A stretch of DNA of 5,104 bases from Chloroflexota bacterium (lineage in GTDB: Bacteria > Chloroflexota > FW602-bin22 > JAMCYS01). The position numbers and the translations under genes are program-made. This document shows positions 1 through 5,104 of the stretch, piece by piece (within the stretch, counting starts at the first letter, position 1; each line of letters begins with the position of its first letter). The notes beneath the pieces are model-generated. The model made no database searches. It was not told the origin of the DNA and saw only the letters and a program-made list of their open reading frames with translations. The stretch covers positions 1 through 5,104 of the forward strand of contig JAJZQK010000321.1 of NCBI GenBank assembly GCA_021847625.1. Direction: 5' to 3'.

Positions 1-591
1 GTCGAGTGGGACGCCACGCTGGTGGAGATCAACCCGTTGGCCGTTTCACGCGAGGGCGTGCTCTGGGCGCTGGACGCGAAGATGTCGCTGGACGATAGCG
101 CCGCCTGGCGCCACCAGTACGAACAACTGCGTGACGTGGAAGAGGAGGATCCCTTCGAGCGGCGGGCGCGGGAGATGGGCATCACCTACGTCAAGCTGGA
201 CGGCAACATCGGCTGCGTGGTAAACGGGGCCGGCCTGGCCATGGCGACGATGGACGTCATCAAGCTCAAGGGCAGCTCGCCCGCCAACTTTCTCGACGTG
301 GGAGGCGGGGCCAAGGCGGAGACGGTGGAGGCGGCGCTGCAGATCATCCTCAGCGATCCCGCCGTCAAGGCCGTGCTCTTCAATATCTTCGGGGGCATCA
401 CGCGCTGCGACGAGGTAGCGCGGGGCATCGTCGGCACCCTGGAGAAGGTGAGCAGACAGGTGCCGATGGTCGTCAGGCTCGTGGGCACCAACGAGGAGGA
501 AGGCCGGCAGATTCTCCAGCAGGCCAAACTGATCGCCGTCAGCAGCATGGATGAGGCGGCCGAGCGCGCCGTGGAGGTGAGTGGGCAATGA
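1..591 (+). CDS. sucC: Succinyl-CoA synthetase (ADP- or GDP-forming) beta subunit, 3' part
   Basis: C-terminal half of the beta subunit of succinyl-CoA synthetase, which with SucD interconverts succinyl-CoA plus NDP plus phosphate and succinate plus NTP in the cytoplasm. The reading frame is open from base 1, so the gene begins upstream. By alignment from memory with the E. coli protein, about 188 residues are missing and 196 remain. The fragment opens on the end of the ATP-grasp domain: VEINPL at fragment residues 8-13 (E9, N11) and D25 match the E. coli metal-binding E197, N199 and D213. The ligase domain follows, with the NGAG motif (N75, equivalent to substrate-site N264), the FLDVGGGA segment, NIFGG at 128-132 and VRLVGTNEE. 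The TGA stop overlaps the sucD ATG as ATGA, so translation is probably coupled. ADP or GDP preference cannot be judged because the specificity region lies in the missing part. Confidence 0.97.
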   Translation, partial: VEWDATLVEINPLAVSREGVLWALDAKMSLDDSAAWRHQYEQLRDVEEEDPFERRAREMGITYVKLDGNIGCVVNGAGLAMATMDVIKLKGSSPANFLDVGGGAKAETVEAALQIILSDPAVKAVLFNIFGGITRCDEVARGIVGTLEKVSRQVPMVVRLVGTNEEEGRQILQQAKLIAVSSMDEAAERAVEVSGQ

Positions 592-1460
592 GCATCTTGG
601 TTGACAAGAGTACGCGCCTTCTGGTGCAGGGGATCACCGGCCGCGAGGGCCAGTTCCATACCAAGCAGATGCTGGAGTACGGCACGCCGGTGGTGGCCGG
701 CTCTACGCCGGGTCGCGGCGGCCAGACGGTGGCCGACGTGCCCGTGTTCGACGCCGTGAAGGACGCCGTGCGCGCCACGAGCGCGAACGCATCGGTGATC
801 TTCGTGCCCGCCCCCGCTGCGCCCGACGCCATCGTCGAGGCGGTGGACGCGGGTATCGGGCTCGTGGTATGTATCACCGAGGGCATCCCGGTGTTGGATA
901 CGTTGCGGGTCTACCATTACGTTCGTGATCGGGGGGTGCGGCTGATCGGCCCTAATTGTCCGGGATTGATCACGCCGGGACAGGCGAAGGTTGGTATAAT
1001 GCCGGGGCAGATCACGCGGCCCGGGCCCGTCGGCGTGGTATCCCGCAGCGGCACCCTTACTTACGAAATCGTGAATCAGCTAAGCCAAGCGGGTCTGGGG
1101 CAGTCGACGTGCGTGGGCATCGGCGGCGACCCGATCATCGGTACGTCTTTCATCGACACGTTGGCCATGTTCGAGGCCGATAGCGCTACGAAAGCGGTCG
1201 TGCTGGTGGGCGAGATCGGCGGCACGGACGAGGAGCAGGCGGCGGCGTTCATCGCCACGAGCATGAGCAAGCCGGTAGTCGGCTTCATCGCCGGACGCAC
1301 GGCGCCGCCAGGCAAGCGAATGGGACATGCCGGCGCTATCATCTCCGGCGGGACGGGCACGGCCGCGGAGAAGATCAAGGCCCTGGCCGAGGCGGGCGTG
1401 CACATGGCCGACAGCCCGTCGGGTGTGGCGGCGCTGGTGGCCAAGGTCATACGGAGCTAG
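588..1460 (+). CDS. sucD: Succinyl-CoA synthetase alpha subunit
   Basis: Complete alpha subunit of 290 residues, essentially the family length (E. coli about 289). It binds CoA and carries the phosphohistidine that shuttles phosphate to the SucC nucleotide site. The N-terminal Rossmann-like CoA domain has GITGREG with a following His (residues 15-24). PNCPG at 122-126 holds C124, the equivalent of the conserved E. coli C123. GEIGGT lies in the ligase domain. The phosphorylated histidine is H247 in [10 protein letters not shown] (E. coli H246). No key residue is missing. The start is fixed by the ATGA overlap with sucC and a strong ribosome binding site, GGAGGTGA, at 573-580, seven bases upstream. 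The stop is only 3 bases before korD, so both are probably on one message. The codons near residue 137 (GTT GGT ATA ATG) are unusually AT-rich for this gene. Confidence 0.98.
   Translation: MSILVDKSTRLLVQGITGREGQFHTKQMLEYGTPVVAGSTPGRGGQTVADVPVFDAVKDAVRATSANASVIFVPAPAAPDAIVEAVDAGIGLVVCITEGIPVLDTLRVYHYVRDRGVRLIGPNCPGLITPGQAKVGIMPGQITRPGPVGVVSRSGTLTYEIVNQLSQAGLGQSTCVGIGGDPIIGTSFIDTLAMFEADSATKAVVLVGEIGGTDEEQAAAFIATSMSKPVVGFIAGRTAPPGKRMGHAGAIISGGTGTAAEKIKALAEAGVHMADSPSGVAALVAKVIRS
992..1000 (+). promoter_or_regulatory. Possible extended -10 promoter motif inside sucD (speculative)
   Basis: TGGTATAAT is a perfect match to the sigma-70-type extended -10 (TGnTATAAT), in the sense direction of the operon. 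No good -35 box lies at the usual distance; the nearest candidate, TTGATC at 966-971, is 23 bases away, although extended -10 promoters can work without one. It encodes V-G-I-M of SucD using ATA for isoleucine, an unlikely codon in such GC-rich DNA. It could provide internal transcription of korD-icd-korABC, or be chance. Confidence 0.2.
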
Positions 1461-1463
1461 GCT

Positions 1464-1718
1464 ATGTCAGCTGGCAAGCAGGGGACGGTCGAGGGAGCGG
1501 AGGCGGGGGTGCGTCCGGCCGTTGCCGAGCCGGTCGCGGTATACGCCAAATGGTGCAAGGGCTGCGGCATCTGCATCGAGTTCTGCCCGACGAAGGCCCT
1601 GCGGATGGGCAAGGACGGGCGGCCGGTCGTGGACGCGGCGGTGTGCAACCTGTGCGGTATGTGCGAGCTCCGCTGCCCCGATTTTGCCATCACCGTTGCC
1701 CGGCGGCGGCCGGGATAA
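1464..1718 (+). CDS. korD: 2-oxoglutarate:ferredoxin oxidoreductase delta subunit, 2x[4Fe-4S] ferredoxin
   Basis: Small bacterial-type ferredoxin of 84 residues, the electron-transfer subunit of the four-subunit 2-oxoacid:ferredoxin oxidoreductases. It would pass electrons from the cluster in KorB to soluble ferredoxin. It has two CxxCxxCxxxCP motifs: C31, C34, C37, C41 and C61, C64, C67, C71. These are the ligands for two [4Fe-4S] clusters, and the short linker holds the usual LRMGKDGRPVVD segment. No signal peptide or membrane segment is visible. The ATG at 1464 is preceded by GGAG at 1453-1456, seven bases away and inside the end of sucD. An in-frame GTG at 1509 with GGAGG at 1499-1503 would give a 69-residue protein without the Gly/Ala/Glu-rich N-terminal tail, so the start is uncertain. 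Assignment to KOR rather than to another ferredoxin enzyme rests on the nearby korABC genes; icd lies between them. Confidence 0.9.
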   Translation: MSAGKQGTVEGAEAGVRPAVAEPVAVYAKWCKGCGICIEFCPTKALRMGKDGRPVVDAAVCNLCGMCELRCPDFAITVARRRPG

Positions 1719-1772
1719 GCGAGAGGCGAGTAGGCCCCCGAGGATGGGGTTTACATAAGGCAACAACTGTCT

Positions 1773-1780
1773 AGAGGTGG
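1773..1780 (+). promoter_or_regulatory. Ribosome binding site that decides the icd start
   Basis: AGAGGTGG ends eight bases before the ATG at 1789, the usual spacing. The longer in-frame option, GTG at 1777, lies inside this site and would have no binding site at a proper distance. The ATG at 1789 also gives a protein beginning [12 protein letters not shown], as typical family members do. Confidence 0.75.
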
Positions 1781-1788
1781 ATGAGATA

Positions 1789-2796
1789 ATGGCGTACGAT
1801 GTAACGCTCATTCCGGGCGACGGGATCGGTCCGGAAATCGTCGAGGCGGCGCGCAACGTGCTGGAGGCGACGGGCGTCAAGTTCAACTGGGACGTGCAGG
1901 TGGCGGGTGAGCAGGCCATGAAGGAAACGGGCACGCCGCTGCCGGAGTATGTGCTCGATTCGATCCGACGCACGCACGTGGCGCTGAAGGGGCCGATCAC
2001 GACGCCGGTGGGCACCGGCTTCCGCAGCGTCAACGTGGCCTTGCGCAAGGAGCTGGACCTCTACGCGAACCTGCGTCCGGCGAAGACCTACCAAGGCGTC
2101 AAGACGCGCTACGAGAGCATCGACCTCGTGATCGTGCGCGAGAACACCGAGGACCTGTACGCGGGTGTGGAGCACATGGTAGGCCCGGACGCCGCGGAGA
2201 GCATCAAGATCATCACCAGGCGGGCCTCGCAGCGGATCGCCCGCTTTGCCTTTGACTACGCCCGGCGCAACGGACGCCACAAAGTGACGGCCGTGCACAA
2301 GGCGAACATAATGAAGCTGTCCGACGGGCTGTTCCTTGAGTCTTGCCGCCAGGTGTCCCTGGAGTATCCTGACGTCGAGTTCGAGGACCGCATCGTCGAC
2401 AACATGTGCATGCAGCTGGTCCAGAAGCCGGAGCTATACGACGTCCTCGTGCTGCCGAATCTCTACGGCGACATCGTGTCCGACCTGGCGGCCGGGCTCG
2501 TGGGCGGGCTCGGCGTGGCGCCGGGCGCCAACATCGGCGAGTCCGGGGCCGTCTTCGAGCCGGTTCACGGTAGTGCCCCGAAGTACGCCGGCCAGAACAA
2601 GGCAGACCCGATGGCGGTGATTCTCTCCGGCGCTCTGATGCTGGAGCACCTCGGCGAGAAGGAGGCTTCCAACCGAGTGATAACGGCGGTGGCGGGTGTC
2701 CTCGCCGAAGGCAGGCACGTCACCTACGATCTCGGCGGCGACGAGACGACTTCCGGCATGGCGACGGCAATCGTGCAGCGTATCCGAAACAGCTAG
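1789..2796 (+). CDS. icd: Isocitrate dehydrogenase, isocitrate/isopropylmalate dehydrogenase family
   Basis: Protein of 335 residues for oxidative decarboxylation of isocitrate to 2-oxoglutarate, or the reverse. It is the short type, similar in length to NAD-IDH and isopropylmalate dehydrogenase and about 80 residues shorter than E. coli Icd. [10 protein letters not shown] lies at the N-terminus. The substrate loop is of isocitrate type, with S80 and N82 (E. coli S113, N115), then R86, R96 and R117. Catalytic Y124 and K171 and metal ligands D204, D228 and D232 are present. This Ser/Asn loop argues against isopropylmalate dehydrogenase; homoisocitrate dehydrogenase is a weaker alternative. The cofactor site is mixed: K265, Y266 and Y313 match the NADP-binding K344, Y345 and Y391 of E. 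coli, while V351 and R395 are replaced by A272 and G317. NADP or dual use is inferred. The flanking spacers (70 and 40 bases) are the longest in the window. Neighbouring korABC and sucCD fit its product, 2-oxoglutarate. Confidence 0.93.
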   Translation: MAYDVTLIPGDGIGPEIVEAARNVLEATGVKFNWDVQVAGEQAMKETGTPLPEYVLDSIRRTHVALKGPITTPVGTGFRSVNVALRKELDLYANLRPAKTYQGVKTRYESIDLVIVRENTEDLYAGVEHMVGPDAAESIKIITRRASQRIARFAFDYARRNGRHKVTAVHKANIMKLSDGLFLESCRQVSLEYPDVEFEDRIVDNMCMQLVQKPELYDVLVLPNLYGDIVSDLAAGLVGGLGVAPGANIGESGAVFEPVHGSAPKYAGQNKADPMAVILSGALMLEHLGEKEASNRVITAVAGVLAEGRHVTYDLGGDETTSGMATAIVQRIRNS

Positions 2797-2810
2797 CGAC
2801 CGATGGTCGC
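2796..2810 (+). other. Short perfect hairpin between icd and korA
   Basis: GCGACC (2796-2801) and GGTCGC (2805-2810) form a perfect six-base inverted repeat around a GAT loop. It begins on the last base of the icd stop codon. No T-rich tract follows, so it is not a typical intrinsic terminator. It might stabilise or mark processing of the message, or be an operator half-site pair, but no role can be shown from the sequence. Confidence 0.45.
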
Positions 2811-2824
2811 GACGAGGCGACGAG
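2809..2824 (+). repeat. 8-base tandem direct repeat before korA
   Basis: Two adjacent perfect copies of GCGACGAG (2809-2816 and 2817-2824) lie in the icd-korA spacer. The first copy shares its first two bases with the 3' arm of the hairpin just upstream. The second runs directly into the G-run that makes the korA ribosome binding site. Probably a small slippage duplication. Confidence 0.6.
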
Positions 2825-2828
2825 GGGG
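2822..2828 (+). promoter_or_regulatory. Ribosome binding site supporting the GTG start of korA
   Basis: GAGGGGG ends eight bases before the GTG at 2837. The next in-frame start, ATG at 2864, lacks a site this good and would remove part of the conserved N-terminal strand, so the GTG is preferred. The first codons of korA (CTA GCA GTA GTA AGG) are AT-richer than the gene as a whole, which may keep the start region open. Confidence 0.7.
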
Positions 2829-2836
2829 TTTAAGCG

Positions 2837-3973
2837 GTGGGTGAGCTAGCAGTAGTAAGGTTCATGCAAGGGAGCGAAGCCGTGGCCGAGGGGGCCATGG
2901 CGGCTGGGTTGCGGTTCTACGGGGGCTATCCGATTACTCCGTCGACTGAGATCGCGGAGATTCTCTCCCGCCGCTTGCCCCAGGTGGGCGGCGTGTTCAT
3001 CCAGATGGAGGACGAGATTGCCAGCATCGCCTCGGTAATCGGCGCCTCCATCGCCGGCTTGAAGGCGGCCACTGCCACCAGCGGTCCCGGCTTCTCGCTG
3101 ATGCAGGAGAACCTCGGCTTTGCCGTGGCGGCGGAGGTGCCCTGTGTCATCGTAAACGTGCAACGGACCGGCCCCAGCACGGGCCAGCCCACCGCCCCTG
3201 CCCAGGGGGACGTGATGCAGGCCCGTTGGGGGACGCACGGCGACCACCCGATCATCGCCCTCTCCGCGAGCTCCGTGCGAGAGTGCTTCGACCAGACCAT
3301 CCGCGCCTTCAATCTGGCCGAGAAGTACCGCACGCCGGTGATCCTGCTGCTGGACGAGGTCGTGGCCCACATGCGCGAGCGGACGGTCCTGCCGCCGCTC
3401 GCCGAGGTGGAGGTCCTGGAGCGCCCCAAGCCGGCGGTGCCGCCGGAATGGTACTTCCCCTACGAGGAGATGGACTCGGATGTGCCGCCCCTGGCGGCCT
3501 TCGGGGAGGGCTACCGTTACCACGTCACCGGCTTGTTCCATGACCGCGCCGGCTTCCCCACGCTGCGCTCCGACGAGATCAACGCCTGGCTCGACCGCGT
3601 ATTCCGCAAGATCGAGCTGAACACCGCCGACATCGTGAAGACGCAGGCCGAGTTCATGGACGACGCCCGCATGGTCGTGATTGCCTACGGTTCCACGGCC
3701 CGGGCCGCCCGGCAGGCGGTGAGAGAGGCCCGCTCCCACGGCAGGCGCGTCGGCCTGCTGAAGTTGCTCACCATCTGGCCGTTCGCGGAGGAGGCGGTGG
3801 AGCAGGCCGCGCACGCGGCCCGGCGCCTCGTCGTGCCGGAGATGAACCGGGGCCAGCTGCTCCTCGAAGTGCAGCGGGCGGCCAAGGGCCACGCCGAAGT
3901 CGTGGGGGTCAATCGGGCGGACGGCGGGGTGATCACCCCCCAGCAGATCCTGCAGGCGTTGGAGGTGCATTAG
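2837..3973 (+). CDS. korA: 2-oxoglutarate:ferredoxin oxidoreductase alpha subunit
   Basis: Alpha subunit of 378 residues from the thiamine-diphosphate-dependent enzyme that converts 2-oxoglutarate plus CoA to succinyl-CoA plus CO2 and reduces ferredoxin; the reaction is reversible. The pyrimidine-binding domain comes first, with YPITPSTE at 31-38, the acidic QMEDE at 56-60 that belongs to the diphosphate-cofactor half-site, TSGPG at 81-85, and the family signature QRTGPSTGQPT at 109-119 followed by RWGTHGDH at 130-137. The C-terminal part (from about residue 275) is the transketolase-C-like domain. No gamma domain is fused at the N-terminus, which separates this from two-subunit KOR of the mycobacterial type. 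Very similar subunits serve 2-oxoisovalerate or other 2-oxoacid oxidoreductases, so the substrate is inferred from icd on one side and sucCD upstream. It starts with GTG and ends 2 bases before korB. Confidence 0.94.
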   Translation: MGELAVVRFMQGSEAVAEGAMAAGLRFYGGYPITPSTEIAEILSRRLPQVGGVFIQMEDEIASIASVIGASIAGLKAATATSGPGFSLMQENLGFAVAAEVPCVIVNVQRTGPSTGQPTAPAQGDVMQARWGTHGDHPIIALSASSVRECFDQTIRAFNLAEKYRTPVILLLDEVVAHMRERTVLPPLAEVEVLERPKPAVPPEWYFPYEEMDSDVPPLAAFGEGYRYHVTGLFHDRAGFPTLRSDEINAWLDRVFRKIELNTADIVKTQAEFMDDARMVVIAYGSTARAARQAVREARSHGRRVGLLKLLTIWPFAEEAVEQAAHAARRLVVPEMNRGQLLLEVQRAAKGHAEVVGVNRADGGVITPQQILQALEVH

Positions 3974-3975
3974 CC

Positions 3976-4821
3976 ATGACGCAGCAAGGCTTGCCGATGA
4001 TCCACAAGTACCTGCGCTCGCACAAGAAATTCCCCCACATCTGGTGCCCCGGCTGCGGGGCGGGCAACGTTCTGGGGGCCATCATCAGGGCGGTCGACCG
4101 CCTGGAACTGGAGAAGGATGAGATCGCAATGGTCTCGGGCATTGGGTGCTCGGGCCGCATGCCCGTCTACGTGGACTTCAACACGCTGCACACGACGCAC
4201 GGCCGGGCGCTCGCCTTCGCCACCGGCATCAAGCTCGCCAAGCCGTCGCTCAAGGTGATGGTGATCATGGGCGATGGCGACGCCCTGGCCATCGGCGGCA
4301 ACCACTTCATCCACGCGGCCCGGCGTAACATCGACCTCACGGCTATCATCGTGAACAACAATATCTACGGTCTGACGGGTGGGCAGTACTCGCCGACGAC
4401 GCCCCTGGAGGCGCGGGCGACGACGGCGACCTACGGCCATATCGAGCAGCCGTTCGACATCGCCAAGCTGGCCGAGGGCGCCGGGGCGGCCTTCGTGGCC
4501 CGGGGCACCGTCTACCACGTGGCCGAACTCGATAAGCTCATCGAGGCGGCCCTCCGGAAGAAGGGCTTCTCGGTAGTAGAGGTGCTGAGCCACTGCCACA
4601 CGGCCTATGGCAGGCTGAACCAGATGAAATCGCCGGTGGATATGCTGAAGTGGCAACGCGAGAACACCATCCCCGCGGCGGCCGTGGCCAAGGGCAAGGA
4701 CCCGGAGGGGAAGATTCTGCGGGGCGTGCTGGTCGACCGCGACTTGCCGGAGTTCACGGAGGTGTACTACAGCCAGGTGGTCGGCCGGGCCCAGCAGAGC
4801 GTGGGGAGGGCCGAAGGGTGA
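3976..4821 (+). CDS. korB: 2-oxoglutarate:ferredoxin oxidoreductase beta subunit
   Basis: Beta subunit of 281 residues that binds the diphosphate part of thiamine diphosphate and carries one [4Fe-4S] cluster. CPGCG holds C24 and C27, GIGCSGR holds C58, and LSHCHTAYGR holds C207. The spacing closely matches the C12, C15, C46, C197 set of the Sulfolobus enzyme, so the cluster ligands appear complete. The thiamine-diphosphate motif runs from GDGD at 99-102 to VNNNIYG at 126-132, followed by LTGGQYSPTTP. The C-terminal tail (LPEFTEVYYSQVVGRAQ) is typical of the subunit. The start is well supported by a consensus GGAGGT at 3961-3966, nine bases upstream and within the end of korA. The stop overlaps the korC start as GTGA. 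The catalytic site would form at the interface with KorA, with electrons leaving through this cluster to KorD. Confidence 0.96.
   Translation: MTQQGLPMIHKYLRSHKKFPHIWCPGCGAGNVLGAIIRAVDRLELEKDEIAMVSGIGCSGRMPVYVDFNTLHTTHGRALAFATGIKLAKPSLKVMVIMGDGDALAIGGNHFIHAARRNIDLTAIIVNNNIYGLTGGQYSPTTPLEARATTATYGHIEQPFDIAKLAEGAGAAFVARGTVYHVAELDKLIEAALRKKGFSVVEVLSHCHTAYGRLNQMKSPVDMLKWQRENTIPAAAVAKGKDPEGKILRGVLVDRDLPEFTEVYYSQVVGRAQQSVGRAEG
4803..4810 (+). promoter_or_regulatory. Ribosome binding site supporting the GTG start of korC
   Basis: GGGGAGGG, inside the last codons of korB, ends seven bases before the GTG at 4818. The four-base GTGA overlap and this site together fix the korC start; no ATG at a suitable position competes with it. 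Confidence 0.7.
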
Positions 4822-5104
4822 CCGAGCGTTATGAAGTGCGGCTGGCGGGGGTTGGTGGCCAAGGGCTGCAGCTGGCCGGCTTGATCCTTGCCGAAGCCGC
4901 TGCCATCTACGAGAACAAGAACGTCGTCCAGAGCCAGTCCTACGGCGCGGAGGCCCGCGGGGGGCCGAGCATGTCGGAGGTCATCATCGGCGACGGGGAC
5001 ATCGACTACCCGAAGGTCACCGAGCCCGACCTCCTGCTGGCGCTGAGCCAGGATGCGGCGGACCGTTACGTGCCCCAGGTGAAGAAGGATGGCCTGAAGA
5101 TCGG
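4818..5104 (+). CDS. korC: 2-oxoglutarate:ferredoxin oxidoreductase gamma subunit, 5' part
   Basis: First 95 codons of the gamma subunit, cut by the window end; whole subunits of this family are about 180-200 residues. The protein begins MTERYEVRLAGVGGQG. The GVGGQG loop at residues 11-16 and QSQSYGAEARGG at 38-49 are the two hallmark segments of the gamma domain of 2-oxoacid oxidoreductases, which in the pyruvate and oxalate enzymes helps bind CoA. SEVIIGDGDIDYP and PDLLLALSQDA follow as expected. It starts with GTG in a GTGA overlap with korB, so its synthesis is probably coupled to korB at matched amounts. With korD, korA and korB it completes a four-subunit enzyme. The rest of the gene lies downstream of the window. 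Confidence 0.94.
   Translation, partial: MTERYEVRLAGVGGQGLQLAGLILAEAAAIYENKNVVQSQSYGAEARGGPSMSEVIIGDGDIDYPKVTEPDLLLALSQDAADRYVPQVKKDGLKI

Noticed and set aside
186..917. Minus-strand open frames opposite sucC/sucD, and a similar one at 3970-4656 opposite korB
   Set aside because: They lie wholly over genes with clear family motifs on the + strand, have low-complexity composition, and no ribosome binding site or context of their own.
1736..1749. CCCC-GAGGAT-GGGG, possible terminator between korD and icd
   Set aside because: Only four base pairs with a six-base loop and just three T residues after it. Too weak to call an intrinsic terminator, and the adjacent genes are functionally linked.
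1785..1790. GATAAT, a -10-like box at the icd start
   Set aside because: It overlaps the ATG, so a transcript from it would start inside the gene. No -35 element is visible at a suitable distance. It is better explained by the bases between the ribosome binding site and the start codon.
1789..2796. 3-isopropylmalate dehydrogenase (leuB) as identity of the dehydrogenase
   Set aside because: The substrate loop has the Ser-x-Asn pattern (S80, N82) of isocitrate enzymes and the cofactor loop has Lys-Tyr, not the pattern expected of isopropylmalate dehydrogenase. The neighbours handle 2-oxoglutarate, not leucine precursors.
2846..3970. 374-codon open frame on the minus strand opposite korA
   Set aside because: It mirrors korA almost exactly and its Arg/His/Gly/Leu-rich translation has no recognisable motif. 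Long antisense frames are expected opposite GC-rich genes with G/C third positions.
1..5104. A novel defence, mobile or otherwise undescribed system
   Set aside because: Every long stretch is covered by a recognised central-metabolism gene with intact motifs, and the longest gap is 70 bases. There are no transposase, integrase, long repeat or composition breaks that I can see.

Overview
This 5.1 kb, GC-rich window holds seven co-oriented, tightly packed genes on the + strand, two of them cut by the window edges. They encode the 2-oxoglutarate segment of a ferredoxin-linked citric acid cycle: sucC (3' part), sucD, korD (a 2x[4Fe-4S] ferredoxin), an isocitrate dehydrogenase, korA, korB and korC (5' part). 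No RNA gene, mobile element, CRISPR array, integration site or convincing terminator is visible. The unit appears to run past both edges.

Layout: succinyl-CoA synthetase occupies 1-1460, with a stop/start overlap between sucC and sucD. The small ferredoxin follows 3 bases later (1464-1718). A 70-base spacer leads into isocitrate dehydrogenase (1789-2796). A 40-base spacer with a short perfect hairpin and an 8-base tandem repeat leads into korA (2837-3973). korB follows after 2 bases (3976-4821), and korC (from 4818) overlaps the end of korB. The two longest gaps are the ones on either side of icd, so icd separates the ferredoxin subunit gene from the genes of the other three subunits.

Function: isocitrate dehydrogenase interconverts isocitrate and 2-oxoglutarate plus CO2. 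KorABCD interconverts 2-oxoglutarate and succinyl-CoA plus CO2 using ferredoxin instead of NAD. SucCD interconverts succinyl-CoA and succinate with ATP or GTP. All three steps can in principle run either way, so the operon fits an oxidative, a split or a reductive cycle. The sequence alone does not decide which; the citrate-cleaving enzymes that would argue for the reductive direction are not in the window.

Organism: the high GC, dense operon, strong purine-rich ribosome binding sites, GTG starts and four-subunit (unfused) oxidoreductase suggest an anaerobic or thermophilic bacterium, perhaps a high-GC member of the Bacillota or another deep lineage with a ferredoxin-based metabolism. This is a low-confidence guess. 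The genes themselves belong to well-known families and I see no undescribed system. The points worth a second look are the position of icd, the mixed cofactor motif of the dehydrogenase, the structured spacer before korA, an alternative korD start, and a promoter-like motif inside sucD.
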